64,000 nucleotides of DNA from Vibrio sp. HDW18 (GCF_011306175.1 NZ_CP049913.1:1736001-1800000), one strand, 5' to 3'; positions 33,075-45,228 are shown, counted from the first letter of the stretch. Notes: generated by a model from the sequence alone, not told the origin. Numbers and translations: made by a program.

Positions 33075-34122
33075 AAAATTGATGGTGATGGCCGGTGGTA
33101 CTGGTGGCCACGTATTTCCCGGTTTAGCGGTGGCAAAGCAGTTGCAGCAACAAGGTTGGCAGATCCGCTGGTTAGGTACCGCGAATCGTATGGAAGCCGA
33201 TTTGGTGCCCAAACACGGTATTGACATTGATTTTATTCAGGTCAAAGGGTTGCGCGGCCAAGGATGGGTTAGTTTGCTGAAAGCTCCCGTGCAAATCGTT
33301 AACGCAATTTTACAAGCGCGTCGTCATTTGCAGGCTTATCAGCCCGATGCAGTGCTTGGCATGGGCGGTTATGTCAGTGGTCCGGGCGGGATTGCTGCTT
33401 GGCTACTCGGTATTCCGCTGGTGTTGCATGAGCAAAATGCGGTGGCGGGCCTGACTAATCAGTGGCTAGCGAAAATCGCTCGCCGTGTTTTTCAAGCGTT
33501 CCCTGGTGCATTTCGCGATGCGCCGGTGGTCGGTAATCCGGTGCGGCAAGATGTGGTCCAGCTTGCGAGGCCGGAACAACGTTTTGCTGAGCGCAGTGGC
33601 GCGCTGCGAATTTTGGTGATGGGTGGCAGTCAAGGTGCGCGCATTTTGAATCAAACCATGCCTGCGGTGATGGCCGCGCTTGGTGAGGGTTACCAAATTC
33701 GCCATCAAGCGGGCAAACACAATCAGCCAGCAGTGGCCGCTGCTTATGCACAAGCGGGGATCGCTGACACGCAAGTCACCGAATTTATCGATGATGTTGC
33801 CGAAGCTTATGGCTGGGCCGATTTGGTGATTTGCCGCTCTGGAGCGCTGACCGTTTCGGAAGTCTCGGCCGCAGGTTTAGCGGCGATTTTTATTCCCTTC
33901 ATGCATAAAGATCGCCAGCAAGCGCTGAACGCTGATCATTTGGTCGCTTGTGGTGCAGCGCAAATGATTGAGCAGCCCGATCTTAGTGTGGAAAAACTGG
34001 CTCAAGCGGTGCGGGATTTGGATCGCACCCAGTTATTATCCATGGCGCACAAAGCACGACACGCGGCGAAATTAGATGCAGATAAGGTGGTGGCTGAGGC
34101 AATCATCGCCATCACCCAATAA
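33064..34122 (+). CDS. murG: UDP-GlcNAc:lipid I N-acetylglucosaminyltransferase MurG
   Basis: GT28 glycosyltransferase at the inner face of the membrane that converts lipid I to lipid II. Gly-rich loops [10 protein letters not shown] and [11 protein letters not shown] bind the lipid carrier; [19 protein letters not shown] and RSGALTVSE also mark the family. ATG at 33064, inside ftsW, gives 352 residues; the preceding TTG at 33061 adds only one. murC starts 13 bases after the stop. Confidence 0.96.
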   Translation: MNSKKLMVMAGGTGGHVFPGLAVAKQLQQQGWQIRWLGTANRMEADLVPKHGIDIDFIQVKGLRGQGWVSLLKAPVQIVNAILQARRHLQAYQPDAVLGMGGYVSGPGGIAAWLLGIPLVLHEQNAVAGLTNQWLAKIARRVFQAFPGAFRDAPVVGNPVRQDVVQLARPEQRFAERSGALRILVMGGSQGARILNQTMPAVMAALGEGYQIRHQAGKHNQPAVAAAYAQAGIADTQVTEFIDDVAEAYGWADLVICRSGALTVSEVSAAGLAAIFIPFMHKDRQQALNADHLVACGAAQMIEQPDLSVEKLAQAVRDLDRTQLLSMAHKARHAAKLDADKVVAEAIIAITQ

Positions 34123-34135
34123 TGAGAACAGAATT

Positions 34136-35596
34136 ATGACGATTAAACATACCCAAGACCTCGCGCAAATTCGCGCTATGGTGCCAGAGATGCGCCGCGT
34201 GAAAGCGATTCACTTTATCGGTATTGGCGGGGCTGGGATGAGCGGGATTGCTGAGGTGTTGCTTAATGAAGGCTACCAAATCTCCGGCTCTGATTTAGCG
34301 GCTAATCCTGTCACGGAACGTTTAGCGCACAAAGGCGCGACCATTTTTATTGGTCATGCAGAGCAGAATGTGGCGCACGCCAGCGTGGTGGTGGTTTCAA
34401 CCGCGATCAATGAACAGAACCCAGAAATTCAAGCCGCCCGTGAAAAACGCATTCCGATTGTGCGCCGGGCTGAAATGTTGGCCGAGCTGATGCGTTTTCG
34501 TCACGGGATCGCGGTGGCTGGTACTCATGGTAAAACCACTACCACCGCGCTCGTCACGCAGATTTATTCTGAAGCAGGATTGGATCCTACCTTTGTCAAT
34601 GGTGGATTGGTCAAAAGTGCGGGTACCAACGCGCGGTTAGGTTCTAGCCGAATTTTGATTGCCGAAGCCGATGAAAGCGATGCTTCCTTCCTACATCTGC
34701 AACCGATGGTGACTATTGTCACCAATATTGAAGCAGATCACATGGACACTTACGGCGGTGATTTTGACAACCTTAAACAGACCTTTATCGATTTTCTGCA
34801 CAATCTGCCTTTTTATGGGCAAGCGATTTTGTGCATTGATGATCCGGTGATTCGTGAGCTTATTCCGCGTGTTAGCCGCCAAGTCATCACCTACGGATTC
34901 TCGGATGATGCCGATGTGCGCATTGAAAATTACCGCCAGAATGGTCAGCAGGGCCAATTTACCGTGGTACGTAAAGGCAAAGCGAATTTGGATATCACGC
35001 TCAATATCCCCGGCCGTCACAATGCACTCAATGCCGCGGCAGCGATTGCGGTGGCGAGTGAAGATAACATTAGTGATGAGGCGATTTTACGCGCGATGGC
35101 CAATACCCAAGGTACTGGCCGCCGCTTTGATCATCTCGGTGAATTTGCTACCGGTAATGGGGTTGCGATGCTGGTGGATGATTACGGTCACCATCCGACA
35201 GAAGTGGATGTCACCATCAAAGCCGCCCGCAATGGTTGGGCTGATAAACGCTTAGTGATGATTTTCCAACCGCACCGTTATACACGTACTCGCGATCTGT
35301 ATGATGATTTTGCGAACGTACTGGAACAGGTGGATGTTTTGATCATGCTGGATGTGTACTCGGCAGGCGAAAAACCGATTGCAGGAGCGGATGGTCGCTC
35401 GTTATGTCGTACCATTCGTAGTCGTGGCAAAATTGACCCGATTTTTGTTGCCGATAGCCACACCTTGCCTTCGGTGTTGGCTAACATCTTGCAAGATGGT
35501 GACTTGGTACTGACGCAAGGTGCGGGCGATGTTGGGAAAGTAGCCAAACATTTAGCCGCGTTAGAGCTCAATATTGCGCGTATGCAAGCAATATAA
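34136..35596 (+). CDS. murC: UDP-N-acetylmuramate:L-alanine ligase MurC
   Basis: Adds the first amino acid, L-alanine, to UDP-MurNAc. Residues 20-40 show the Rossmann-like [17 protein letters not shown]. The ATP loop [31 protein letters not shown] and [10 protein letters not shown] follow. ATG at 34136 gives 486 residues; the longer frame from 34076 overlaps murG and is rejected. In E. coli ddlB comes next, but here 125 non-coding bases and ftsQ follow. Confidence 0.96.
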   Translation: MTIKHTQDLAQIRAMVPEMRRVKAIHFIGIGGAGMSGIAEVLLNEGYQISGSDLAANPVTERLAHKGATIFIGHAEQNVAHASVVVVSTAINEQNPEIQAAREKRIPIVRRAEMLAELMRFRHGIAVAGTHGKTTTTALVTQIYSEAGLDPTFVNGGLVKSAGTNARLGSSRILIAEADESDASFLHLQPMVTIVTNIEADHMDTYGGDFDNLKQTFIDFLHNLPFYGQAILCIDDPVIRELIPRVSRQVITYGFSDDADVRIENYRQNGQQGQFTVVRKGKANLDITLNIPGRHNALNAAAAIAVASEDNISDEAILRAMANTQGTGRRFDHLGEFATGNGVAMLVDDYGHHPTEVDVTIKAARNGWADKRLVMIFQPHRYTRTRDLYDDFANVLEQVDVLIMLDVYSAGEKPIAGADGRSLCRTIRSRGKIDPIFVADSHTLPSVLANILQDGDLVLTQGAGDVGKVAKHLAALELNIARMQAI

Positions 35597-35662
35597 CTAA
35601 CTTTATGGGTGTCTCATTGGTGAATTACTTGGTATCAAACCCAGATTTCTGATGTTGGGTAT

Positions 35663-35690
35663 TTGCTACTTTTGACCACCTCAGTATAAT
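35663..35690 (+). promoter_or_regulatory. Promoter for ftsQAZ
   Basis: A perfect -10 TATAAT (35685-35690) with a -35-like TTGCTA (35663-35668), spacer 16, lies between murC and ftsQ. It would give a transcript starting near 35697 and an independent source of ftsQ, ftsA and ftsZ mRNA, similar to the extra ftsQAZ promoters of E. coli. Confidence 0.65.
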
Positions 35691-35721
35691 CCGTGGGTTA
35701 AAGTTATTGCTTTATACTGTA

Positions 35722-36561
35722 ATGATGCAGCGAAATGGGGCATCCAATTGCCAGTGGTTAAAACAGGAACATCAGGCTTTGATCAAGCAAGTACTTTTAG
35801 AAGGCCGTAGAATTACCCGCTCACCACATGTTCAGCAACATGCCTGCGGGGCGAGTTTTTTTTTGGTGGTACTGCTGCTGATCGTGAGTCTGCTGTATGC
35901 CACGATCAGTTGGATGTGGGATGAGCAACGCCTACCGCTGTCGAAATTGGTTTTACAGGGTGACTTACAATATGTTTCCGCGCTCGATGTGCAACGGGTA
36001 TTAGCGCGCTTGAATCATATTGGAACTTTTATGTCACAAGATATTAATGTTCTGCAACAGAGCGTGCAGTCGATCCCATGGGTAGCTCAGGCATCGATTC
36101 GTAAACAGTGGCCAGATACGATTAAAGTTTATTTAACCGAATATCAAGTTGAAGCGTTGTGGAATGCCAATGCGTTATTAGATAAACATGGCCGAGTATT
36201 TTATGGCGATATTGGCCAAGTTAAAGGCGAATACGTTAAATTATATGGCCCTGAGGGCAGCGCGTCACAAGTATTAAGCGCATGGCGAGATTTCAACCCG
36301 AAATTTGCCCAGTTAGGTTTAAATATCTCCTCATTAGTTTTAAATGAGCGCAGAGCTTGGCAAATTATTCTCGACAATGGCATTCGTCTAGAATTAGGTA
36401 AAGAGTCATTAGAAGAGCGAGTGGCGCGTTTCTTTTTGCTCTATAAACAATTAGGTAATAAAGCTGAACAAGTCAGCTATATCGACCTCAGGTATGATAC
36501 TGGAGCCGCCGTGGGTTGGTTCCCTGAACAAGAGTTAACACAAGAGAAAAACGATGACTAA
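35722..36561 (+). CDS. ftsQ: Cell division protein FtsQ
   Basis: Bitopic divisome protein linking FtsL/FtsB with other division proteins. It has a cytoplasmic N-terminus, one membrane helix around residues 44-66, then a periplasmic POTRA domain starting near LPLSKLVLQGDLQYVSALDVQRVL, and a beta domain. The start is uncertain: the ATG pair at 35722/35725 has no clear Shine-Dalgarno sequence, and a later TTG is possible. With 35722 the protein is 279 residues. It overlaps ftsA by 8 bases. Confidence 0.9.
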   Translation: MMQRNGASNCQWLKQEHQALIKQVLLEGRRITRSPHVQQHACGASFFLVVLLLIVSLLYATISWMWDEQRLPLSKLVLQGDLQYVSALDVQRVLARLNHIGTFMSQDINVLQQSVQSIPWVAQASIRKQWPDTIKVYLTEYQVEALWNANALLDKHGRVFYGDIGQVKGEYVKLYGPEGSASQVLSAWRDFNPKFAQLGLNISSLVLNERRAWQIILDNGIRLELGKESLEERVARFFLLYKQLGNKAEQVSYIDLRYDTGAAVGWFPEQELTQEKNDD

Positions 36562-37816
36562 GACTGTCGATGACAACATTATTGTTGGTCTGGACATAGG
36601 CACTGCCACCGTCTCCGCTCTCGTGGGTGAAATACTCCCTGATGGTCAAATTAATATTATTGGCGCGGGAAGTAGCCCATCGCGCGGAATGGATAAAGGT
36701 GGGGTCAACGATCTTGAATCGGTAGTTAAATCGGTTCAGCGAGCGATCGATCAAGCAGAAATGATGGCTGAATGTAAAATTAGTCAGGTATTTCTGTCTA
36801 TCTCCGGGCGGCATATTGCCAGCCGGATTGAGAAAGGTATGGGGACGATTTCTGATGAAGAAGTCTGCCAAGAGGATATGGATCGCGCCATCCATACCGC
36901 TAAATCGATCAAAATTGGTGAAGAACAACGCATTCTGCATGTTATTCCGCAAGAGTTCACCATCGATTATCAAGAAGGAATAAAAAACCCACTGGGTTTA
37001 TCAGGGGTTCGCATGGAAGTTAGCGTGCACTTGATCACATGCCATAATGATATGGCGAGAAACATTATCAAAGCGGTCGAACGCTGTGGACTAAAAGTTG
37101 AACAATTAGTCTATTCTGGTTTAGCTGCCAGCAATGCGGTGATCACCGAAGATGAGCGTGAACTGGGTGTGTGCGTGGTCGATATCGGCGCAGGCACAAT
37201 GGATATCGCGATTTGGACGGGCGGCGCACTGCGTCATACCGAAGTGTTTTCCTATGCGGGCAATGCGGTCACCAGTGATATTGCGTTTGCTTTTGGTACC
37301 CCAGTCAGTGACGCCGAAGAGATCAAAGTAAAATATGGCTGCGCGCTGAGTGAATTGGTCAGCAAAGACGATACAGTGAATGTCCCCAGCGTTGGTGGGC
37401 GTCCTTCACGCAGTTTGCAACGGCAAACCTTGTCGGAAGTGATTGAGCCTCGCTACACTGAACTGATCGGAATGGTTAATCAAACGGTGGATACCGTTCA
37501 AGAATCACTGCGTAAAGAAGGCATTAAACACCAATTAGCCGCTGGGATTGTATTGACCGGTGGCGCAGCACAAATTGAAGGTTTAGTGGCATGCGCCGAG
37601 CGCGTATTCCGCAATCAAGTTAGGGTTGGTAAACCACTCGCAGTGAGCGGCCTTACTGACTATGTAAAAGAGCCGTATCATGCTACGGCCGTTGGATTAC
37701 TTCACTACGCAAGAGATAGCCAAATCAATGATGAGGCTGTATATCAAGAGCCGAAACGACCGTCAATGACCGGTTGGATAAGCCACTTGCGCAATTGGAT
37801 ACAAAAAGAGTTTTAA
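36554..37816 (+). CDS. ftsA: Cell division protein FtsA
   Basis: Actin-like ATPase that tethers FtsZ to the membrane and recruits later divisome proteins. The 420 residues begin with the phosphate-1 motif VGLDIGTATVSALVG and include CVVDIGAGTMDIAIW and VLTGGAAQIEGL. The C-terminal amphipathic membrane-targeting helix is visible as MTGWISHLRNWIQKEF. ftsZ follows after 30 bases. Confidence 0.97.
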   Translation: MTKTVDDNIIVGLDIGTATVSALVGEILPDGQINIIGAGSSPSRGMDKGGVNDLESVVKSVQRAIDQAEMMAECKISQVFLSISGRHIASRIEKGMGTISDEEVCQEDMDRAIHTAKSIKIGEEQRILHVIPQEFTIDYQEGIKNPLGLSGVRMEVSVHLITCHNDMARNIIKAVERCGLKVEQLVYSGLAASNAVITEDERELGVCVVDIGAGTMDIAIWTGGALRHTEVFSYAGNAVTSDIAFAFGTPVSDAEEIKVKYGCALSELVSKDDTVNVPSVGGRPSRSLQRQTLSEVIEPRYTELIGMVNQTVDTVQESLRKEGIKHQLAAGIVLTGGAAQIEGLVACAERVFRNQVRVGKPLAVSGLTDYVKEPYHATAVGLLHYARDSQINDEAVYQEPKRPSMTGWISHLRNWIQKEF

Positions 37817-37846
37817 CCTGAGAGACAGGAAAAACGGAGATAACAC

Positions 37847-39043
37847 ATGTTTGAACCGATGATGGAAATGTCTGACGATGCGGTAATTAAGGTCGTTGGA
37901 GTAGGTGGTGGCGGCGGTAACGCGGTTGAACACATGGTGCGTGAATCCATCGAAGGTGTGGAATTCATGAGCATCAATACTGATGCACAAGCGTTACGTA
38001 AAACCAGTGTGAGTACGGTGATTCAAATTGGTGGCAATATCACCAAAGGTCTTGGCGCTGGTGCCAATCCACAAGTGGGACGTGATGCCGCTCTGGAAGA
38101 TAAAGAGCGGATTAAAGAATTTCTCACCGGTGCCGATATGGTGTTTATCGCAGCGGGTATGGGTGGTGGTACTGGTACTGGTGCCGCTCCCGTGATTGCT
38201 GAAGTGGCTAAAGAGTTGGGGATTTTAACCGTTGCGGTGGTCACCAAGCCTTTTAGCTTTGAAGGTAAAAAACGTTTGGCCTTTGCTGAACAAGGGATTG
38301 AAGAGCTGTCTAAGCACGTTGATTCTTTGATCACGATTCCTAATGAAAAGCTACTCAAAGTCTTGGGTCGCGGTATTACGTTACTGGAAGCTTTTGCTAG
38401 TGCAAATAACGTATTGAAAAATGCCGTGCAAGGTATTGCGGAATTGATTACTCGCCCAGGCATGATTAACGTCGACTTTGCTGATGTACGTACTGTGATG
38501 TCGGAAATGGGTCACGCGATGATGGGCAGCGGTGTTGCGCGCGGTGATGATCGCGCCGAAGAAGCGGCTGAAATGGCAATTTCTAGCCCGCTGCTAGAAG
38601 ATATCGATCTGGCTGGCGCTCGTGGTGTGTTAGTTAACATTACTGCAGGCTTAGATATGCGATTGGATGAGTTTGAAACGGTTGGTAATACCGTAAAAGC
38701 TTTTGCATCGGACAATGCCACTGTGGTGATCGGTACTTCGTTAGATCCAGATATGCAAGACGAAATCCGCGTCACCGTAGTTGCAACTGGTATTGGTAAT
38801 GAGAAAAAACCAGACATTACCTTAGTCGCTGGTGGTAAAGCCAAAGTGGCTGCTGTATCAGCACCGAACACTACTCGTGTTGAAGAAAAAGTGGTTGCTT
38901 CTGTGCATGAACGAGTGGAAATCAAAGCTCAATCAGTCGCAGTGCCATCCCACGCTTCAGCCAGTCAAAGTGTGGCGCCAAAGCAGGAAAAAGAGAGTGG
39001 ATATCTTGATATCCCTGCGTTCCTAAGACGCCAGGCTGACTAA
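37847..39043 (+). CDS. ftsZ: Cell division GTPase FtsZ
   Basis: Tubulin-like GTPase forming the Z ring. The 398 residues contain the N-terminal [15 protein letters not shown], the GTP signature [11 protein letters not shown] (about residues 105-115), and the T7-loop [12 protein letters not shown] variable linker (about 317-380) precedes the C-terminal peptide [13 protein letters not shown], which binds FtsA, ZipA and ZapD. The ATG at 37847 lies 30 bases after ftsA. Confidence 0.98.
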   Translation: MFEPMMEMSDDAVIKVVGVGGGGGNAVEHMVRESIEGVEFMSINTDAQALRKTSVSTVIQIGGNITKGLGAGANPQVGRDAALEDKERIKEFLTGADMVFIAAGMGGGTGTGAAPVIAEVAKELGILTVAVVTKPFSFEGKKRLAFAEQGIEELSKHVDSLITIPNEKLLKVLGRGITLLEAFASANNVLKNAVQGIAELITRPGMINVDFADVRTVMSEMGHAMMGSGVARGDDRAEEAAEMAISSPLLEDIDLAGARGVLVNITAGLDMRLDEFETVGNTVKAFASDNATVVIGTSLDPDMQDEIRVTVVATGIGNEKKPDITLVAGGKAKVAAVSAPNTTRVEEKVVASVHERVEIKAQSVAVPSHASASQSVAPKQEKESGYLDIPAFLRRQAD

Positions 39044-39057
39044 AATAACAGCATAAT

Positions 39058-39085
39058 TTGACAGTGTTCAAAATTCTGGTAGGAT
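39058..39085 (+). promoter_or_regulatory. lpxC promoter
   Basis: A perfect -35 TTGACA (39058-39063), spacer 16, and -10 TAGGAT (39080-39085) lie between ftsZ and lpxC. The predicted leader of about 50 bases includes a GC-rich inverted repeat (CGGT/GCCG type). Confidence 0.7.
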
Positions 39086-39140
39086 GACGGTCGGTGTTGT
39101 GCCGGCCGTGCATTATGGCTAATAAATTCGAGGCAACGAG

Positions 39141-40058
39141 ATGATCAGACAACGTACTCTCAAAGAAATAGTGAAAACAACTGGGGTGGGCTTACACTCT
39201 GGTCGTAAAGTTACGCTAACTCTTCGCCCAGCTGCTGCCAATACCGGAATCGTTTATCGCCGTACTGATCTCAACCCACCGGTTGATTTTCCTGCTGATC
39301 CAGCTTCAGTGCGCGATACCATGCTGTGTACTGCTCTGGTCAATGACCATGGTGTACGCATCTCTACGGTTGAGCACCTCAATGCTGCACTGGCTGGCAT
39401 GGGCATCGATAACGCGATTATCGAAGTCGATGCGCCTGAAATTCCTATTATGGATGGCAGTGCTAGCCCGTTTGTTTATCTGTTGCAACAAGCCGGTATT
39501 GAAACACTGAATGCCGCTAAACGCTTTATTCGCATTAAGAAACCTGTACGTATTGAAGACGGTGATAAGTGGGCGGAATTTTTGCCTTTCAATGGATTCC
39601 GTATGGATTTCGAAATTGAATTCAATCACCCTGCGATTGATGGTGATGATCAACGCCTTGTGTTTGATTTCTCTTCGCAGGGTTTTGTGAAAGAAATTTC
39701 CCGTGCGCGGACGTTCGGTTTCATGCGTGATATCGAGTATCTACAATCACAAAATCTCTGTTTAGGCGGTAGTTTTGATTGTGCGATCGTGTTGGATGAT
39801 TACCGGATCCTGAACGATGAAGGCTTACGTTTCGACAATGAGTTTGTCACGCATAAAGTACTGGATGCGATTGGCGATCTGTACATGGCGGGTCATGCGA
39901 TTGTCGGCGAATTCCGTGCTTATAAATCAGGCCACGGTTTGAACAACCAACTGCTACGTGCCGTATTAGCTGACCAAGAAGCTTGGGAGTGGGCAACGTT
40001 CGAAGAGCAAGCGGGTTCACCGGTTGCGTTTGCAGAGCCCAATATGGTTATTGCCTAA
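39141..40058 (+). CDS. lpxC: UDP-3-O-acyl-GlcNAc deacetylase LpxC
   Basis: Zinc deacetylase catalysing the committed step of lipid A synthesis in the cytoplasm. Zinc ligands are the His of [10 protein letters not shown] (about residue 79) and the His and Asp of [11 protein letters not shown] (about 238 and 242); the loop [11 protein letters not shown] is also conserved. 305 residues, as in E. coli. The extreme C-terminus, important for FtsH degradation in E. coli, differs here (ending AEPNMVIA). Confidence 0.97.
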   Translation: MIRQRTLKEIVKTTGVGLHSGRKVTLTLRPAAANTGIVYRRTDLNPPVDFPADPASVRDTMLCTALVNDHGVRISTVEHLNAALAGMGIDNAIIEVDAPEIPIMDGSASPFVYLLQQAGIETLNAAKRFIRIKKPVRIEDGDKWAEFLPFNGFRMDFEIEFNHPAIDGDDQRLVFDFSSQGFVKEISRARTFGFMRDIEYLQSQNLCLGGSFDCAIVLDDYRILNDEGLRFDNEFVTHKVLDAIGDLYMAGHAIVGEFRAYKSGHGLNNQLLRAVLADQEAWEWATFEEQAGSPVAFAEPNMVIA

Positions 40059-40108
40059 GCGCGTCATCAAGCATTACTTCGCAATAAAAGCGTCGTAATA
40101 GAATTGCT

Positions 40109-40139
40109 AATAAAGCCAGACTTCAAGTCTGGCTTTATT
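40109..40139. terminator. Bidirectional terminator between lpxC and dciA
   Basis: AATAAAGCCAGACT and AGTCTGGCTTTATT form a perfect 14-bp stem with a TCA loop and A/T tracts on both sides, so it can end the lpxC transcript and the convergent dciA transcript. Confidence 0.92.
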
Positions 40140-40182
40140 GTTTCTCGGCAAAGCAAAACTTGAAGCCGCAAAAGATCGAGCT

Positions 40183-40650
40183 TTACTGGTTTTTAGTCTG
40201 TGCTAACTGCGCTAAGCTCTGCAGGCGTTTCTTTACCTTATCAGAAGCGTGATCCGCAATCGCCAGCAGCACGTGCGCTGTATGTTCGGATAATTGTCGC
40301 CGAGGCTCGGCTATTGGGGCCGCATTGGTATTGGCTAAGGTTTGCCGATATAGATCTGGGTTGACTCGTATTTCAATTGTGATCAAATGACCAAATCCGT
40401 TTTGCCTAAGCTGCGAGAGTAAATGCAAACGCTCGTAATCCACTTTCATCTTAATCGCGGCACTCGCGGCTTCTAATACTAGATTACCGCCGCGCACATT
40501 GGCGGCGCGCACTTGGCTTTTTAAGCCTTTTGGTAGGATTTCTTGTAATTGGCGATTAATCAGCAAAATAGCTTTCGCATGATCTTGGATTTGTTTGAGT
40601 TTGGATGCCTGAATCAACTCATCGGTAGCGGTAGGGCGATGATCACGCAT
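40183..40650 (-). CDS. dciA: DciA-type replicative helicase loader (DUF721)
   Basis: DciA is the ancestral loader of the DnaB helicase in bacteria that lack phage-derived DnaC, and has been characterised in V. cholerae. The 155-residue protein has the N-terminal KH-like DUF721 domain (about residues 10-110), including LKQIQDHAKAILLINRQLQEILP and NLVLEAASAAIKMKVDYERLHLLSQLRQ. The Lys/Gln-rich C-terminal tail is probably disordered and helps bind DnaB-DNA. It takes the place of secM of E. coli but is on the opposite strand to secA. Confidence 0.9.
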   Translation of the reverse strand: MRDHRPTATDELIQASKLKQIQDHAKAILLINRQLQEILPKGLKSQVRAANVRGGNLVLEAASAAIKMKVDYERLHLLSQLRQNGFGHLITIEIRVNPDLYRQTLANTNAAPIAEPRRQLSEHTAHVLLAIADHASDKVKKRLQSLAQLAQTKNQ

Positions 40651-41005
40651 CGGACTCTCCTTTGATTTGGGTAGTGGCTATTCTAGCGCGCTTCTTGACG
40701 TACCGAAACGTACATCTTTGCTGGTACTGGCTTGAGTAAAATCGCCTCGTAACCTTATCAACATTGGGCTTAGTGCACAAAACCGCAAGCTGCTATTCAA
40801 CAAATCATCGAGAAACTTGGTTGTTAAGACAAAAATTCCTTACACTAGGCAGCACTTAATTAACCGCGTGCCTTGAAAATAAACGCCGTCATCACAATAT
40901 CTCACAGTAATGATTTATCTCAGTATCCTTAGTTGAAAATAGGTAGAGACTAAACCCATTCCAAGGTCGATAGACAGCGATTTAGCACAGAGAGATCCAT
41001 AACAA
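40651..41005. promoter_or_regulatory. dciA-secA intergenic region
   Basis: This 355-bp gap between divergent dciA and secA holds no ORF resembling SecM or VemP on the plus strand. A possible secA promoter is TTGGTT (40817-40822), spacer 18, TACACT (40841-40846), leaving a leader of about 150 bases. An inverted repeat GTAC-CGAAAC-GTAC is near 40700. Otherwise I see nothing. Confidence 0.4.
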
Positions 41006-43720
41006 ATGATAACTAAGCTACTGACAAAGGTGATTGGCAGTCGCAATGACCGCACACTGCGCCGTTTACGCAAGATTGTAAAACAGATTAATAACTTCGA
41101 GCCTGCCTTTGAAGCGCTCTCCGATGAAGAGCTCAAAGCCAAAACAGTCGAATTTCGTCAACGTCTTGAACAGGGTGAAAATCTAGACCAACTGTTACCA
41201 GAGGCCTTTGCCACCGTACGTGAAGCATCCAAGCGGGTATTTGGTATGCGTCATTTCGATGTGCAGTTGATTGGCGGTATGGTACTTGATGGTGGTCAAA
41301 TCGCTGAAATGCGTACTGGTGAAGGGAAAACCTTAACCGCCACTTTGGCGGCCTACCTCAATGCGCTACCAGGCAAGGGTGTTCACATTGTTACCGTGAA
41401 TGACTACTTAGCGAAACGCGATGCGGAAACTAACCGTGCACTGTTTGAATTTTTAGGTATGACGGTTGGCATCAACATTCCGAATATGCCGCAGCCAGCT
41501 AAAAAAGAAGCTTATCAAGCGGATATTCTTTATGGCACCAACAATGAATTTGGTTTTGACTATCTGCGCGATAACATGGCGTTCCGCCCAGAGGATCGCG
41601 TGCAACGCGCCCGTTTCTTCGCCGTGGTCGATGAAGTGGACTCGATCTTAATCGACGAAGCGCGTACACCGTTGATCATTTCCGGTCCAGCAGAAGACAG
41701 CTCGGATCTGTATATCCGTATCAATAAGCTGATCCCACTGCTACAAAAACAAGATCAAGAAGACTCCGAAGAGTACCGTGGTGACGGTCACTTTACGGTG
41801 GATGAAAAATCTAAGCAGGTACATCTAACCGAAACGGGCCAAGAGTTTGTCGAAGAGCTGTTGGTGAAAAACGGTATGATGCTTGAGGGCGATACGCTGT
41901 ATTCGCCAGCCAACATTAGCTTGTTGCATCATGTCAACGCCGCGCTGCGTGCCCACGTTTTGTTTGAAAAGAACGTCGATTACATCGTAACCCCGGATGG
42001 TGAAGTGGTGATCGTTGATGAGCACACCGGTCGTACTATGCCAGGGCGTCGTTGGTCCGATGGCTTGCACCAAGCGGTGGAAGCGAAAGAAGCGGTGAAA
42101 ATCCAGAACGAAAACCAAACCTTGGCTTCGATCACCTTCCAAAACTACTTCCGTCTGTACGAAAAACTCTCCGGTATGACCGGAACCGCCGATACCGAAG
42201 CGTTTGAATTCCAACAAATCTATGGTTTGGAAACAGTGGTGATCCCCACCAACAAACCTATGGTACGTAATGATATGCCGGATGTGGTGTACCGCTCGGA
42301 AGCCGAGAAGTTTGCCGCGATCATTGAAGATATCAAACTGCGGGTCAAACAAGGCCAACCTGTATTGGTCGGTACGGTTTCGATTGAAAAGTCGGAGCTG
42401 CTGTCTAACGCGCTACAAAAAGCCGGCATTAAGCACAATGTACTCAACGCTAAGTTCCATGAAAAAGAAGCGGAAATTGTTGCTCAAGCCGGTATGCCTG
42501 GAGCAGTAACCATCGCTACCAACATGGCTGGTCGGGGTACCGATATTGTATTGGGTGGTAGCTGGCAAGCGAAAGTGGAAAAACTAGACAACCCAAGCCA
42601 AGAGCAGATCCAGCAGATCAAAGCGGATTGGAAACCGATACATGATCAAGTTCTGCAAGCGGGCGGTTTGCACATCATTGGTACCGAGCGTCATGAGTCG
42701 CGTCGGATCGATAATCAGTTGCGCGGTCGTTCTGGCCGTCAAGGTGATGCGGGCTCTTCGCGTTTCTATCTCTCAATGGAAGATACTTTACTGCGTATTT
42801 TCACCTCTGACCGTATGGCAGCATTGATCCAAAGCGGTATGGATGAAGGCGAAGCGATTGAGTCGAAAATGTTGTCGCGTTCGATTGAAAAAGCGCAACG
42901 TAAAGTGGAAGGTCGCAACTTCGATATTCGCAAACAATTGCTGGAATACGATGATGTGGCGAACGACCAGCGTAAAGTGGTTTATGAGCTGCGTGATGAG
43001 CTGATGAGCGCTGATGATATCAGCGATATGATTGCGCAAAACCGTGAAGATGTACTCAACACAGTGATCGATGAATACATTCCGCCACAATCTCTGGAAG
43101 ATATGTGGGACATCGACGGCTTGCAAGAGCGGCTGAAAAATGACTTCGATCTGCTGCTGCCAATCCAATCTTGGTTGGATGCTGACAACAAACTGTATGA
43201 AGAAGCGTTGCGTGAACGCATTATCGAGCAAGCGGTTGAAGTGTATCAAGCCAAAGAGCAAGCGGTGAGTCCGGCGGTGATGCGTAACTTTGAAAAATCG
43301 GTAATGCTACAAACGCTCGATACTTTGTGGAAAGAGCATTTGGCGGCGATGGATCATTTGCGTCAAGGTATTCATTTACGTGGTTATGCACAGAAAAACC
43401 CAAAACAAGAGTACAAACGTGAGTCGTTTGAGCTGTTTGAAGAGTTGCTTGAATCCCTGAAATCGGATGTGATCACGGTGCTGTCAAAAGTGCGCGTGCA
43501 GCAGCAAGAAGAAGTTGAACGCATAGAAGCTCAACGCCAAGCTCAAGCGGCAGAAGCGGCGCGTCATGCGCAAGCCCAGCATGCTAATCCTGAAGATGAA
43601 CCACAAGAGCAGGGTTCGAACCAGCCTATGGTGCGTGATGAGCGCAAAGTTGGTCGCAACGAAGCGTGTCCATGTGGCAGTGGCAAAAAATACAAACAGT
43701 GCCACGGGCAAATTAATTAA
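41006..43720 (+). CDS. secA: Preprotein translocase ATPase SecA
   Basis: Motor ATPase that pushes unfolded preproteins through SecYEG. The 904 residues show Walker [16 protein letters not shown] near residue 100, [17 protein letters not shown] (DEAD-like box) near 206, [11 protein letters not shown] (motif for NBD2), and RGRSGRQGD. The C-terminal zinc tail [13 protein letters not shown] binds SecB and phospholipids. ATG at 41006. Expression control by a SecM-type arrest peptide is not evident here. Confidence 0.98.
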   Translation: MITKLLTKVIGSRNDRTLRRLRKIVKQINNFEPAFEALSDEELKAKTVEFRQRLEQGENLDQLLPEAFATVREASKRVFGMRHFDVQLIGGMVLDGGQIAEMRTGEGKTLTATLAAYLNALPGKGVHIVTVNDYLAKRDAETNRALFEFLGMTVGINIPNMPQPAKKEAYQADILYGTNNEFGFDYLRDNMAFRPEDRVQRARFFAVVDEVDSILIDEARTPLIISGPAEDSSDLYIRINKLIPLLQKQDQEDSEEYRGDGHFTVDEKSKQVHLTETGQEFVEELLVKNGMMLEGDTLYSPANISLLHHVNAALRAHVLFEKNVDYIVTPDGEVVIVDEHTGRTMPGRRWSDGLHQAVEAKEAVKIQNENQTLASITFQNYFRLYEKLSGMTGTADTEAFEFQQIYGLETVVIPTNKPMVRNDMPDVVYRSEAEKFAAIIEDIKLRVKQGQPVLVGTVSIEKSELLSNALQKAGIKHNVLNAKFHEKEAEIVAQAGMPGAVTIATNMAGRGTDIVLGGSWQAKVEKLDNPSQEQIQQIKADWKPIHDQVLQAGGLHIIGTERHESRRIDNQLRGRSGRQGDAGSSRFYLSMEDTLLRIFTSDRMAALIQSGMDEGEAIESKMLSRSIEKAQRKVEGRNFDIRKQLLEYDDVANDQRKVVYELRDELMSADDISDMIAQNREDVLNTVIDEYIPPQSLEDMWDIDGLQERLKNDFDLLLPIQSWLDADNKLYEEALRERIIEQAVEVYQAKEQAVSPAVMRNFEKSVMLQTLDTLWKEHLAAMDHLRQGIHLRGYAQKNPKQEYKRESFELFEELLESLKSDVITVLSKVRVQQQEEVERIEAQRQAQAAEAARHAQAQHANPEDEPQEQGSNQPMVRDERKVGRNEACPCGSGKKYKQCHGQIN

Positions 43721-43742
43721 ACCGATTGTTGGTTAGTAAAAT

Positions 43743-43770
43743 AAAAGAGTCGCTGTGGCGGCTCTTTTTG
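43743..43770 (+). terminator. Rho-independent terminator after secA
   Basis: AAAAGAGTCGC, loop TGTG, GCGGCTCTTTT then TTG: an 11-bp stem with one G-T pair, 22 bases after the secA stop. Confidence 0.88.
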
Positions 43771-43894
43771 CAACTGGGCTTTAGTGCTCAAGCGTGTTGA
43801 CCAGCGAATGATGCTTAGCACAGAATGTGATTGACCAGTGAGGCGGCTTGACCTCGATTATTTTCAGTTTGCTAGATTAAACCGGAGCTATAGT

Positions 43895-44293
43895 TTGAAA
43901 CGTGTCCATATCGTTGCAGGGATCATTTTTAACCCAGAGCAGAACCAAATTTATATTACCAAACGTCCTGATCATCTGCATAAAGGCGGATATTGGGAGT
44001 TCCCCGGTGGTAAAGTTGAAGCCGGCGAGAGTGTCGAGCAAGCTATGGTGCGCGAGTTAGCAGAGGAGATTGGGATTGTGGTTACCGAGCAGCGCCCTTT
44101 TCAGCATTTTGATTATGACTACCCAGACAAAGCACTGTGCTTTGATTTTATGTTAGTCAGCGCTTTTGCACAGCAACCTTACGGACGTGAAGGTCAACAA
44201 GGGCGTTGGGTCAAGGTAGCGGATTTAGTTGACTATGACTTTCCCGAAGCCAATCAACCGATTGTTGAGCGGGTAATGGTAGAGTTTGCTTAA
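43895..44293 (+). CDS. mutT: 8-oxo-dGTP diphosphatase MutT
   Basis: Nudix hydrolase that removes 8-oxo-dGTP from the nucleotide pool. The Nudix box is GGKVEAGESVEQAMVRELAEEIGI (residues about 37-60). The start is TTG at 43895: GGAG lies 7 bases upstream, and the resulting MKRVHIVAGII aligns with the E. coli N-terminus. This gives 132 residues; the longer frame from 43838 adds 19 residues without similarity. It follows secA as in E. coli, but after a terminator. Confidence 0.95.
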   Translation: MKRVHIVAGIIFNPEQNQIYITKRPDHLHKGGYWEFPGGKVEAGESVEQAMVRELAEEIGIVVTEQRPFQHFDYDYPDKALCFDFMLVSAFAQQPYGREGQQGRWVKVADLVDYDFPEANQPIVERVMVEFA

Positions 44294-44330
44294 ATTGATT
44301 TTTGCTCGTTTGAGTTTCGCCGCAGACTAG

Positions 44331-45215
<885 letters not shown>

Positions 45216-45228
45216 ATACATAATTATG

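Noticed and set aside
40651..41005. A search for secM or VemP before secA
   Set aside because: No plus-strand ORF of suitable length or arrest-motif resemblance was found.
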